A stretch of DNA of 64,000 nt from Candidatus Colivivens caballi (GTDB lineage: Bacteria; Bacteroidota; Bacteroidia; Bacteroidales; Bacteroidaceae), in the NCBI GenBank assembly GCA_018065565.1, contig JAGHSZ010000020.1, positions 20,729 to 84,728 on the forward strand, in the 5' to 3' direction. The first letter of the stretch is position 1. Each line of letters opens with the position of its first letter. Below the pieces are notes generated by a model. The model ran no database searches. It was not told where the DNA came from and was given only the letters and a program-made list of their open reading frames with translations. The position numbers and the translations under genes are program-made. Shown here one piece after another: positions 17,673 through 26,117 of this stretch.

Positions 17673-18743
17673 TCAGAATGGTCTGAATCCACCGAAACCT
17701 CCGAACCGTGGCATGAACACCACTGGCTGCATGGTCTCGAAGCGTACTGTGGTGTCGCCCACCTTTGCAGGTTCAAATTTCTCGAGTCCGAGCACCGTTT
17801 TCAGTGCCTCTGCATCAAAGTATGGGTCGATGCCTTTTTCGATGCTGACACTGTATATGCTGCCGTCAGTGTTCACCACATATTTCACATTGACTCTGTT
17901 GTTCATCTGACCACGCTGTGGATTTCCTCCCGGCATACCCATCGGAGGCATTCCCATGCCGCCACCCATGCCTGGCAACTGGTGACCCTTTGGGAACTGT
18001 ATGTTTTCAGCGAAATACTTGTTGAGTGCCTCTTCGCCACCCTGATACTGTGCTGCGGTCACATTGGTATCGTCCTTGGTTACAATTGGCAGTTCAGTCT
18101 TTTGCATGAAACCCTCGCGTGTGCGCCCCATCAGTCCGAGGGCATAGTCGGTCATGTTGGCATAGAACTTCGATACGGCAATGTTGAGATTGACATCGCC
18201 GATGTTGATGAACAGACTGTCGTTCTTGATGCGTATGTTGGTGGCGTTGTCCACATTCAGACCTTTGCTCTTCAAGGCCTCAAATACAGCACTGTTGACG
18301 ATGTCCGACAACTGCACCACCTTCTTGTTTGCAAAGTCGTATGTCACATATTTGTCGCCCGACACATCGGCTGGCGACTTCATTCCGGCAGAGTTATATT
18401 TCACGCAAATCACATCAGTTGCTGTGATGCGGTAGCATTCGGCAATGTTGATGATGCCCACGGTGATGTTTTTCAGTTCCTCTTTCTTCACTTTCTTGAA
18501 TGCCTTGTAATAAAGAGGGATTGCCTGGTCGAATGATGCCTGAATGCCAAACACCTCGCCACCAAGAAACTGTTCGAGCGTGTCGTCGAGTTTTGGCAGG
18601 AAAAATTTCAGTTGGAGGTTGCAGCCCTTCGATGGAACGGTCTGCAAATAGACATCAGAGGTTGATACATTCGATTTTGTTTCATCGGCAGCCATTGCCC
18701 CAAAGGTAATCAATGAAAGCGCAAGTGTCAACAGGAATTTCAT
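17673..18743 (-). CDS. Secreted TonB-C-like protein with Gly/Met-rich linker
   Basis: The 356-residue protein starts with a signal peptide (MKFLLTLALSLITFGAMA). The middle is unfamiliar. From about residue 230 the sequence has GGEEALNKYFAENIQFP, then a Gly/Met/Pro linker (GMGGGMGMPPMGMPGG), then VNVKYVVNTDGSIYSVSIEKG and DAEALKTVLGLEKFEPA. That is the pattern of TonB C-terminal domains, which in Bacteroidetes often occur on secreted proteins without an ExbB/D-binding anchor. The protein ends in RFGGFGGFRPF. Role unknown; probably periplasmic or envelope-associated. Confidence 0.78.
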   Translation of the reverse strand: MKFLLTLALSLITFGAMAADETKSNVSTSDVYLQTVPSKGCNLQLKFFLPKLDDTLEQFLGGEVFGIQASFDQAIPLYYKAFKKVKKEELKNITVGIINIAECYRITATDVICVKYNSAGMKSPADVSGDKYVTYDFANKKVVQLSDIVNSAVFEALKSKGLNVDNATNIRIKNDSLFINIGDVNLNIAVSKFYANMTDYALGLMGRTREGFMQKTELPIVTKDDTNVTAAQYQGGEEALNKYFAENIQFPKGHQLPGMGGGMGMPPMGMPGGNPQRGQMNNRVNVKYVVNTDGSIYSVSIEKGIDPYFDAEALKTVLGLEKFEPAKVGDTTVRFETMQPVVFMPRFGGFGGFRPF

Positions 18744-18809
18744 AATCAGTACAAGTCGTTTTAAGTTTGTTTTCGGTTAGTTCTTTCTCTATGGCATTAG
18801 ATACCGCTG

Positions 18810-18817
18810 CAAAGTTA
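18810..18817 (-). promoter_or_regulatory. -7 promoter element (TAACTTTG)
   Basis: A TAnnTTTG match on the minus strand, 67 bases before the TonB-C-like gene start at 18743. Confidence 0.6.
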
Positions 18818-18994
18818 TGAATTATTTTTTATGTGACAATGCAAATGGGGAGAAAATAATGGTGATGGGGCATTACAACCACGCTCAGCTTTCCTCCTTC
18901 GTTATGGACGGAGTCCTGATATGGTCTTGCCCCCAATTGACCTACAATTCGAAAACTTGCGCTGATTTAGCAATGAATTGTCAGTTATTTTATT

Positions 18995-19002
18995 TAACTT
19001 TG
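18995..19002 (+). promoter_or_regulatory. -7 promoter element (TAACTTTG)
   Basis: A TAnnTTTG match 21 bases before the ATG at 19023. It excludes the longer in-frame start at 18978 for the TPR/HTH gene. Confidence 0.65.
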
Positions 19003-19022
19003 CAAGCAAAAACATACATAAC

Positions 19023-20747
19023 ATGACATTAACACACATAACTGACATAATGAAGCAGAGCCGGATGTTGCCGTGCTTTATTTTGACTTCCTTAATTTTT
19101 GTGATGGCTTGTACTGACAGTCGACAGGAGTCGTCGCTTTCGGAAATCGGTGCTATTTGTGATGTTAATCCCGATAGTGCCATCCGTTGCCTTAACCGCA
19201 TGGACGGCAGTCGTTTGTCACGGCACGAGTCAGCATGGCGTAATCTGCTATATGTGAAATCATTGGTTGCAAAGGGTGCTACGGTGAGCAGTGATTCGCT
19301 AATTCGCCCTGCCTACACCTATTATCTTGCTCATCCCGATGAACCACAGTATCAGCTGTGTATGTACTACATGGGATGCTATTTCAGCACTGCTGACAGT
19401 GTTCGCCAGGCAGAGGCATGTATGCTTGCTGCGGCACATACTGCTCAGGATCGCAAGGACTATCTTACTGCGTATCAGGCTATGAACAGCCTGAGCCGTA
19501 TGCTTCAGACCACTGACCCCAAGAGCGCGATTCTCTATGCCAAGGGCGCACTTAACTGCTACGACCGAATGCCTCAGAACCAGCCTCCTGCCAATCGCAT
19601 TTCGCTGCTTGAAAATTTAGGGCGCTGCCACATGTTTGCCATGCAGATTGATGAATCGGTCGCAGCCTATGATGAGGCATTCAGCATAGCACGCAATCTG
19701 AACGACTCCACACTTATGAATGAAGTCTTGGTGCAGAAGGGGTGGACCTATGTGTGTGTCCCTTCGTTTGAAAAGGCGCTCGAGTGTGGCGAGACGGCTC
19801 TTGGTTACTGCTCCAGCCCGTCTGCACAATTATGCAATCTCTTGTTTCACTGCTATGGCAGTCTGCATCAGTACGACAAGGCTAAACAATATCTTTCAGG
19901 CATAACGCTTGACAGCAACTACCGTTTCTACACCAAGTATCTGCATCTGCTTGGCGATGCCATCGTTCGCAGCGACAGGGACGAAGCCTTTATGTGGCGT
20001 GACTCCTTGACCTACTACATGGACCGCATCTCCTCGCACAACCGCACCACCAGCGGCATCTTCATCAAGGACAATATGATAAAGTCGATGGAGATGGAAC
20101 TTGCCCGTGAACAGCATCGCCGTTCGCTCCTTGTCAGTGTGATAGTTGCTCTCCTGCTACTGATTGCCGCTATAATAATATATGTGTGGGCACGCGTCCG
20201 GCAGCACCGCGATATGCAAAGGTTGCAGGCAGTCAATGCCGACTATTCATCTGCCTTGGCATCATATATGAGTGCCTGTGACGACCTTGAACACTTGAAG
20301 GTCGATGCTGCTGCATTCCGCAATCAGAAGGAAACAGAAATCGAGCAGTTGCGTCAGCGCCTTACCAAATATGCCGATGCTCCGACCATAGCCGAGGCAA
20401 GCAATGAGGAACGCGATGCCATAAGCAGTCGTCTTGCCACTTCACTCCATGCACTGGCTGCAAGGGGAGAGATGGCAACACAGACCAACCTTGATGAAGT
20501 GGTCGTCGTGGTCGGCAGTTCGTTTCCGTCGCTTGCGGCTTTGCTCCACGATGCACCTGTCAAGGTCAACGAACGCGAGACCGTAGTCTGCTGTCTCATC
20601 CGACTCTATTTTAGTGCTGGCGAGATTGCTGTGTTGCTTGGCATCACACCCCAGAACCTGACTAATGTGCGCTCGCGCATCAACAAGAAACTCTTTGGCG
20701 ATTCTACCACCGCAAAACTTGATATGAGAATCAAACGATGCCAGTGA
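19023..20747 (+). CDS. Membrane TPR protein with C-terminal LuxR-like HTH
   Basis: The 574-residue protein begins with a lipoprotein-like or signal-anchor segment (MLPCFILTSLIFVMAC), then about 340 residues of helical TPR-like repeats (paired-helix segments such as AILYAKGALNCYDRM and SVAAYDEAFSIARNL). A transmembrane helix lies near 370-392 (LLVSVIVALLLLIAAIIIYVWA), followed by a coiled coil, and the C-terminal ERETVVCCLIRLYFSAGEIA, VLLGITPQNLTNVRSRINKKL is a helix-turn-helix. This layout is common in Bacteroidetes as a membrane-bound regulator that senses outside and binds DNA inside. The target is unknown; no sensor partner is adjacent. Confidence 0.8.
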   Translation: MTLTHITDIMKQSRMLPCFILTSLIFVMACTDSRQESSLSEIGAICDVNPDSAIRCLNRMDGSRLSRHESAWRNLLYVKSLVAKGATVSSDSLIRPAYTYYLAHPDEPQYQLCMYYMGCYFSTADSVRQAEACMLAAAHTAQDRKDYLTAYQAMNSLSRMLQTTDPKSAILYAKGALNCYDRMPQNQPPANRISLLENLGRCHMFAMQIDESVAAYDEAFSIARNLNDSTLMNEVLVQKGWTYVCVPSFEKALECGETALGYCSSPSAQLCNLLFHCYGSLHQYDKAKQYLSGITLDSNYRFYTKYLHLLGDAIVRSDRDEAFMWRDSLTYYMDRISSHNRTTSGIFIKDNMIKSMEMELAREQHRRSLLVSVIVALLLLIAAIIIYVWARVRQHRDMQRLQAVNADYSSALASYMSACDDLEHLKVDAAAFRNQKETEIEQLRQRLTKYADAPTIAEASNEERDAISSRLATSLHALAARGEMATQTNLDEVVVVVGSSFPSLAALLHDAPVKVNERETVVCCLIRLYFSAGEIAVLLGITPQNLTNVRSRINKKLFGDSTTAKLDMRIKRCQ

Positions 20748-20856
20748 CTCTGCATTTGGGAAACAGTCATGTTGTGGCTTCGTTGCTGTACTGACAAAAT
20801 ATTCATCGTCCCCCAAAAACTGCACCGAAAAACATCATTTCTATCTCAAAAACACT

Positions 20857-20903
20857 AATAGTGTACAATGTGTAAAATTCTTCGTAACACATTGTACACT
20901 ATT
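20857..20903 (+). terminator. Perfect 17-bp hairpin
   Basis: Bases 20857-20873 are exactly complementary to 20887-20903 around a 13-base loop. The following bases are T-rich, so it can terminate the TPR/HTH transcript. The stem contains TGTACA, like the palindromic repeats at 25.65 and 52.0 kb. Confidence 0.7.
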
Positions 20904-20978
20904 TCTTTATGACCGTTTTTGACTCCGTTTTGCCTCGGCACTTCATGTTGCCGCTATTGTCGTAATACTTTTTTTGTT

Positions 20979-20986
20979 TACATTTG
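20979..20986 (+). promoter_or_regulatory. -7 promoter element (TACATTTG)
   Basis: A TAnnTTTG match with a TTG 19 bases upstream (20957-20959), giving a full -33/-7 promoter for the gene at 21040. Confidence 0.65.
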
Positions 20987-21039
20987 CTGCCGAAATCAAA
21001 ACCTCATTATTCAACTCAATCAACTCAACCCATTCGCAG

Positions 21040-21471
21040 ATGAAAACGAAAACAATCATCCTCTTTGCGTTTGTCGCAATTCTGTTGCCGGCATCAGTTC
21101 GTGCGCAACTTCTACCACAGTATATGAATAACCCTCGGCATGGCAAAGATGAACCTTTTCAAGTGGCAGAAACTATGCCTGAATTCCCAGGTGGGATGCA
21201 GTGCATGATGGAATACATTGACAGTGTTGTCAGCAGTAAGCCCAATGCTCGTGGAGGCTTTGGCCGTTCAATTGTGGAGTTCGTAGTTGAAACCGATGGA
21301 AGCCTCACTCATCCTCGCATCATCAAGTCGGTTGACGAATACCGTGACCGTCAGGCACTCGACATAGTGAAGTCGATGCCGAAGTGGACTCCTGGTGCCA
21401 ACCGTGGCAAGAAGGTCAGGGTGAAGTATGTCATTCCAGTTTCTTTCCGCACCTCCTCAAAAAGCAAATAA
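21040..21471 (+). CDS. Small secreted TonB C-terminal-domain protein
   Basis: The 143-residue protein has a signal peptide (MKTKTIILFAFVAILLPASVRAQ). The mature part has the short form of a TonB C-terminal domain: EFPGGMQCMMEYIDS, then RSIVEFVVETDGSLTHPRIIKSVD and KSMPKWTPGANRGKKVRVKYVIPVSF. It lacks the proline-rich linker and membrane anchor of true TonB, so energy transduction is unlikely. The promoter excludes the longer frame starting at 20974. Confidence 0.82.
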   Translation: MKTKTIILFAFVAILLPASVRAQLLPQYMNNPRHGKDEPFQVAETMPEFPGGMQCMMEYIDSVVSSKPNARGGFGRSIVEFVVETDGSLTHPRIIKSVDEYRDRQALDIVKSMPKWTPGANRGKKVRVKYVIPVSFRTSSKSK

Positions 21472-22226
21472 GTGATCCGCTTCATTGTCTAACCAACATA
21501 AAACCGAATATCGCAGACATGACATACCTACATATCATTCAACAACAGATGCATCCGACAGGATGTGGGTGGCGTGCTCCACCGCAACCATTGCTGGGCT
21601 GCCCTCCACTGACCACAAAACTGCTGATTTCGGCAAGCAGCCGTCATCCGCCACTTTCATCAGTGTGGCTCACATCCTTTTTTATCTTTCTATTACATCA
21701 ATTTATAGAGAGATCAACTGCTATTCACCCCTCGCTGGTTCTGCCTGTAGATGTGACTCCGTGAGCCCCGCAGACACTAGCGAGTTTTTTTATTTATATC
21801 GATTACAATCACTATCAATAAGAACGATGCAGTTCCTCAGACAATGAAAATACTTATATGGGCATAGGGCAATCTAAGCAGAAATACATATTACATCTTC
21901 GACAACGGCAGTTGGCAACCATGCCTAGAAGACGCAGAATGAAACGGACGTATAAGTGAAGAACTGATTGTATCACTTGTCTAAACGGTAATTATCAAGA
22001 ATCGTGAGTATTTGTAAAGGTTTATTTCATTAACCTTGTTCTTGCAATGTAACATTTTGGGAACAATAAGCCCACGGATAATCGGCATTTCTGCTGAAAA
22101 ACAGTGGGGTTATAGATTCAGTTGTCAATCTTGATAAGATGAACAAGTCTGTGACTATCATATGTTTTATTTCGGTCCAATGTTAAATATACATAGTTCC
22201 ACATGAAATATTCAAAACCATTGTAG
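21472..22226. other. Long spacer without a supported gene
   Basis: Overlapping frames of 80-126 codons exist at 21485-21847, but their translations are rich in Pro, Ser and Cys with no domain-like pattern. I see only scattered short inverted repeats. It begins the AT-rich, decay-prone stretch that reaches 26 kb. Confidence 0.5.
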
Positions 22227-22301
22227 GAGGTTGAGCGAGACCTTATCAATGGAACTCGAAACGCTTTCATACAAGCAGACAACGGTCAGCAGTGTGCAAG
22301 C

Positions 22302-22547
22302 ATGTTTGACGAACTCGACAAATCGAATCCCGACATTCATGAGTACATCGACCGCATTCAGCAAGCGACCGGCAACGACCGCTACTTCTGCATGTTGAAC
22401 TCTTATACTGCCATCACCCAGAGGAGCGCACCAACGCACCTTTGGCGAGACAATGTCAAGAGTGACAGTCCTGACTATTGCTTCGATACCAACCAACTCG
22501 ATCAGGCAAAGCCTGAACGTGAGGTTGTGCGTCACTTCCGTAGATGA
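22302..22547 (+). CDS. Possible gene fragment, unknown function
   Basis: An 81-residue reading frame has a protein-like composition (DELDKSNPDIHEYIDRIQQ, NDRYFCMLNSYTAITQR). The frame is open without a start back to 22227, and the translated upstream part (RDLINGTRNAFIQADNGQQ) also looks protein-like, so this may be the 3' remnant of a longer gene. A strong hairpin follows directly. I do not recognise the family. Confidence 0.35.
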   Translation: MFDELDKSNPDIHEYIDRIQQATGNDRYFCMLNSYTAITQRSAPTHLWRDNVKSDSPDYCFDTNQLDQAKPEREVVRHFRR

Positions 22548-22550
22548 AGG

Positions 22551-22595
22551 AAACCCACTGAAAATCTGAAAAAAAATCAGGCAATCAGTGGGTTT
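22551..22595 (+). terminator. Hairpin terminator after the 22.3 kb frame
   Basis: An 11-bp perfect outer stem (22551-22561 with 22585-22595) encloses an A-rich loop with a second CTGA/TCAG stem. It could serve both this frame and the convergent gene ending at 22643. Confidence 0.6.
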
Positions 22596-22642
22596 ATGTA
22601 TTATATCTTTTTTATGTAAGAGACCAATATTTAAATAGTGGT

Positions 22643-23305
22643 TTAGTTGAATCTTCCGCCCAATGCTTTGTAATATTCATAAGAATACTTGAAATACTGA
22701 ATTTGCTTAGACGACATTGTCTTAACATTATGATATTGTCTGCCAACCATCTTGATTTTAACAGTATTTGCATACGCGATCTTCTTAATAAGAGGCTCCA
22801 AATCTGCGGCATATTCATCACACCATTCCCAAATACGTCCTCCGTTACCGCAGTCAGTTTCCATCTTAGTTGGTGTAAATGTAATATTCTCACCATCGAT
22901 GTTAAAAATCATGTATTGAATAAACAACCAATCATCAGCTTCATACTGAATCAGGAATCTAGGATTTGTCGCTTTACCTCCCTCTACAGCAAAATACATA
23001 CAATAACCATTCTGATTGGTGTATCTTGGTCTGGTCTGAGGTTCTACCCATTTTTTGTCAGAGAACTCATCTTTCTCTTCGGTAAAATACTTCTTGAGTT
23101 CTGTGATTTTTACAGCATTGAGAGAGTCCTCTTTTGCTTTCTCTGACGCAATTCTTGCTTCCTCTTCTGCCGATACTTTATCTACTTGATCGACAGCAAC
23201 AGAGTCAATGTCTGATGATGTGGATTCATCTGAAGAACCTGCACATTTTCCAATAATAGCTAATAGGAAAAATATTCCCACAGCCCATAAACAGCCTTTT
23301 TTCAT
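22643..23305 (-). CDS. Membrane-anchored hypothetical protein
   Basis: The 220-residue protein begins with a hydrophobic segment (GCLWAVGIFFLLAIIG), followed by an acidic/Ser-rich linker to about residue 70 and a globular C-terminal part with CMYFAVEGG, DDWLFIQYMIFNIDGENITF and a charged end. KCAG after the hydrophobic segment is a poor lipobox, so an uncleaved anchor is more likely. No known domain is recognised. It follows two decayed XRE-type regulator genes on the same strand and may belong to a decayed accessory module. Confidence 0.72.
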   Translation of the reverse strand: MKKGCLWAVGIFFLLAIIGKCAGSSDESTSSDIDSVAVDQVDKVSAEEEARIASEKAKEDSLNAVKITELKKYFTEEKDEFSDKKWVEPQTRPRYTNQNGYCMYFAVEGGKATNPRFLIQYEADDWLFIQYMIFNIDGENITFTPTKMETDCGNGGRIWEWCDEYAADLEPLIKKIAYANTVKIKMVGRQYHNVKTMSSKQIQYFKYSYEYYKALGGRFN

Positions 23306-23344
23306 AAAGTTGTATTATTAAAAATTAAACAATATCTAGAGACA

Positions 23345-23556
23345 TTAAAGATTTTGACTTTCAGTATCATTCAACAAATACTTAACATCAACATTTAGCA
23401 ATTTTGCAATTCTGTCAAGCGTATTGAGGTCCGGTTGTATAGTGTTCTGGCACCATTTGCTAACAGTGCATGGAAATTTTCCAAGCTGTTCGGAAAGCCA
23501 TTTCCCAGTTTTTTCCTTTCAACTAAAACCAACTTTATTCTATTAAGATTAGCCAT
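23345..23556 (-). pseudogene. XRE-family HTH regulator, frameshifted
   Basis: From the ATG at 23556 the frame reads MANLNRIKLVLVERKK, then shifts. Reading one frame over after the A6 run (T6 at 23509-23514 on the plus strand) gives TGKWLSEQLGKFPCTVSKW, then PDLNTLDRIAKLLNVDVKYLL and a stop. That is a complete small XRE helix-turn-helix protein of about 70 residues. One extra A in the run would restore it. It is either a one-base deletion, a sequencing error or slippage-dependent expression. A consensus -7 promoter lies just upstream. Confidence 0.8.
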
Positions 23557-23583
23557 ATCATGTAAATTACTATAAATTTAATG

Positions 23584-23591
23584 CAAAGGTA
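23584..23591 (-). promoter_or_regulatory. -7 promoter element (TACCTTTG)
   Basis: An exact TAnnTTTG match, 28 bases upstream of the frameshifted XRE gene start at 23556. Confidence 0.6.
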
Positions 23592-23632
23592 TAAATTTTT
23601 CATGAATAATCCGTTGTTTTTCGACAAAAAAC

Positions 23633-23732
23633 TTATTGTCGAACATGCAGACTCGCCAACTTGTTCTGCCAATCACATACTGGTTTTGTCCTGTTCAACA
23701 AGAACCAATTTAAGTCGATAGAGATTTGTCAT
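23633..23732 (-). pseudogene. Second XRE-type remnant, nonsense-mutated and truncated
   Basis: From the ATG at 23732 the frame reads MTNLYRLKLVLVEQDKTSM, a stop (TGA at 23673-23675), then LAEQVGESACS before the similarity fades. It aligns with the neighbouring pseudogene; the TGA sits at the Trp of GKWLSEQ, a likely TGG-to-TGA change. The two look like tandem paralogues that both decayed. Confidence 0.72.
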
Positions 23733-23771
23733 ATGTTTTGTGGTTGTATAAATTATACTTTGATACAGAAT

Positions 23772-25328
23772 TTATACGATTGCCTCAATTAAAGTACGGC
23801 CATTGATCTTTATTGGTGGCAAAAGCCCTGATTGCTTCTTTTGATTGAAACAGAAGGAGACAAGATAGCCAGTCTGGAGGTCGAAGCGTTCAAGATAACC
23901 CTTGAGCTGCTCTTCGCCTCGTTCATTGTATGCATTGCCTCGCCATATTTTCAACTCAATTACATATCGCGTGCCCAAGTAGTCAACAATGATGTCCATT
24001 CGCTCGTGATCACGTGTTTGAGGTTCTATGTAGTAGTTACCCACACCGTTGATGATAGGACGAAGGTAGGTCAGAAATATCTCACGGCCATTATCCTCCA
24101 GGAATCTGTGTTCCTTGTCCATGTTGTAGGTCTCGTTCATGTGAACTACGAAACGCTCCAAGAGGTGTTGCATATTAATATAGCCATCTATAATGAAATG
24201 AGATTTGTCAACTTGTCCGTGCATAGACATTGCAGATGCTTTGTTCTTTGCGAGGAAGTAGTTGTACAGACGTGTTTCCATGATTCGACAGGCAACTGTT
24301 ACTTGGCCATTAGCAGTGCTGATGTAATTGAACATAGCTGCTATCTGAAGATACTTCTCGTCGGGATTATATGTTTCACGTGAACCACTGAACAGAATTC
24401 TCTTTAATGTTGTTTCCAGTTCAGGGTAATCATCCAGTTTTTTTATCATGTTATCAAAGAGCGTGTTACGCTCCATGAGAATTGCATTCACCGCTTTTTG
24501 TACACCTTCCTTGTCCCAAGAATATTTCTCTGCATCAATAATCATGCAGATACGGCTCACAAGGACAGGATAACCGGATGTATAGTCTCGAATCAACTGT
24601 GCCACAGCTTTCTCGTCAAAGTCAAGCGCATGGTCACTCTTGTATTCTGCAAGCATTTCTGCAATTCCTTCTGCCTTGAGACTCATGTCAACATCGAAAG
24701 GTACGGCAATATTCCAAGGAGAATTGTATTGATGCTGGTCTTCAGGACGCATCTTTAGTTTGAGGTTTTTAATGTCATAAACTCCAGCAAGTATTACTGA
24801 TTGGAAGGTTGGATAGTCTTCGCGTTTCAGATACATATTGCGCAAAACACCAAGGAACTTTATAAAACCAGGGTTATTGCCAGCCTGATCAACTTCATCA
24901 ATGAGTATAACAATGGGCTTAGTAGCAGAAGAACACAATTCTATTACTATATCCTCAAAATCAAGCTCGCAGATATTTGTCATCCCTCGAGGGGCAACTT
25001 CTTCAAGTAGCGAAACGACTTTTTCTTCATCCTTAAATCGGCGAGTTTCGCGGGCAAGCAGTCTCAAGAAAGTTGCAGAAGTTGTTGATGCATCTTCAAA
25101 ATTGCGATCATCAAGTCCTTCAAAACTAATACTGAAAACAGTGTAATCTTCTGACAGCTCGCGTTTAATGGCTTCTAAAGTAGTCGTCTTACCATACTGT
25201 CTGCCACGATTAATACAGAAATAGTCACCCTTGACGACCATCTCTCTTATGATTCTCAATCGATCGGAGATATCCACCATGTAGTGTTCTTTTGGACGAC
25301 AGGTTCCTGTTATGTTGAATGCTTTCAT
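23772..25328 (-). CDS. AAA ATPase with C-terminal PD-(D/E)XK nuclease-like domain
   Basis: The 518-residue protein has a P-loop GRQYGKTTT at about 42-50, Walker B IVILIDEVDQ at 139-148, a winged-helix-like middle (GYPVLVSRICMII), and a C-terminal domain with D445 in ERMDIIV and ELK at 457-459, the PD-(D/E)XK pattern. This fusion is a large, expanded family in Prevotella and relatives, with many copies per genome. Its role is unproven; mobile-element or defence functions have been suggested. It lies next to decayed regulators and the 22-bp repeat array. Confidence 0.85.
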   Translation of the reverse strand: MKAFNITGTCRPKEHYMVDISDRLRIIREMVVKGDYFCINRGRQYGKTTTLEAIKRELSEDYTVFSISFEGLDDRNFEDASTTSATFLRLLARETRRFKDEEKVVSLLEEVAPRGMTNICELDFEDIVIELCSSATKPIVILIDEVDQAGNNPGFIKFLGVLRNMYLKREDYPTFQSVILAGVYDIKNLKLKMRPEDQHQYNSPWNIAVPFDVDMSLKAEGIAEMLAEYKSDHALDFDEKAVAQLIRDYTSGYPVLVSRICMIIDAEKYSWDKEGVQKAVNAILMERNTLFDNMIKKLDDYPELETTLKRILFSGSRETYNPDEKYLQIAAMFNYISTANGQVTVACRIMETRLYNYFLAKNKASAMSMHGQVDKSHFIIDGYINMQHLLERFVVHMNETYNMDKEHRFLEDNGREIFLTYLRPIINGVGNYYIEPQTRDHERMDIIVDYLGTRYVIELKIWRGNAYNERGEEQLKGYLERFDLQTGYLVSFCFNQKKQSGLLPPIKINGRTLIEAIV

Positions 25329-25560
25329 TGCTATTTGGGGAATATGGAATATATTTTTACTTTACAAAGTTACGCAAAATTATTCAATTGAATGCAAGTA
25401 GCACTCTAAATTACCTTACTTTTATGAAACTTTATAAGAAATATTATTCATAACTGACAATTTCTTCTTCTTTCCTGCATAATTTTAGTGTGTTGTTTAT
25501 TCTTTTTTCGCATTCTTTCCGTGTTAATTTCATTTATCCCTTGTTTGCAATCTGAGATCC

Positions 25561-25808
25561 TCGCAAGCACTCATGTTTTGTCTCGCGAGCACTCATGTTT
25601 TGTTTCACGAGCGTTGATGTTTTGTCTCACGAGCGTTGGATAATATAAAAAGGTGTACACCTTCTTGAATTTTGGTGTACACCTTTCTGGCGTTTGCTGT
25701 ACACCTTTTTCTCGGAAGGTGTACACCTTTTTATATTGTTGAGCGCTCGATTTACTATTTATCTATGCACGATGAGCAAAACATCAACGCTTGTGAGATA
25801 AAACATGA
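25561..25808. repeat. 22-bp-period composite repeat array A
   Basis: Block 1 has three 22-base units (TCACGAGCGTTGATGTTTTG type) from 25561. Block 2 has four palindromic GTGTACAC-type cores at 25653, 25675, 25697 and 25719, exactly 22 bases apart. The right edge (about 25776-25808) contains AAAACATCAACGCTTGTGAG, the inverted complement of block 1. There is no coding frame, since 22 is not a multiple of 3. It sits in the 25329-26117 spacer, which has no gene. Array B at 51.9 kb shares block 2. Confidence 0.9.
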
Positions 25809-26117
25809 ATATAACACATTCGGAAGATGAATAGATTTAGCCGTCGGGGATGTTTCAACCTAAATCGACCATTAGGCGGTGATGCGCTGACAAGCCTTCT
25901 TTTTGTCATCTGGGCATATTTCCAGCAGAAACATTTGGTAGAGTCATCATTATTTGCGAACTTTGCCCCCAGTACTGATGTAGCAATGGCATGATAGTGC
26001 TTTGGCAACAGTCTTGTGCCGCATCAGCGGAGTGATTTTTAAGAAGAAACATTATTACATTAGGGATGGAGTGGGGGATTGCTCACATACACACCTGAAT
26101 AAACACAGATAGATGTT

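Noticed and set aside
21485..21847. 120-codon plus frame
   Set aside because: Rich in Ser, Cys and Thr without domain pattern; overlapping frames look equally plausible.
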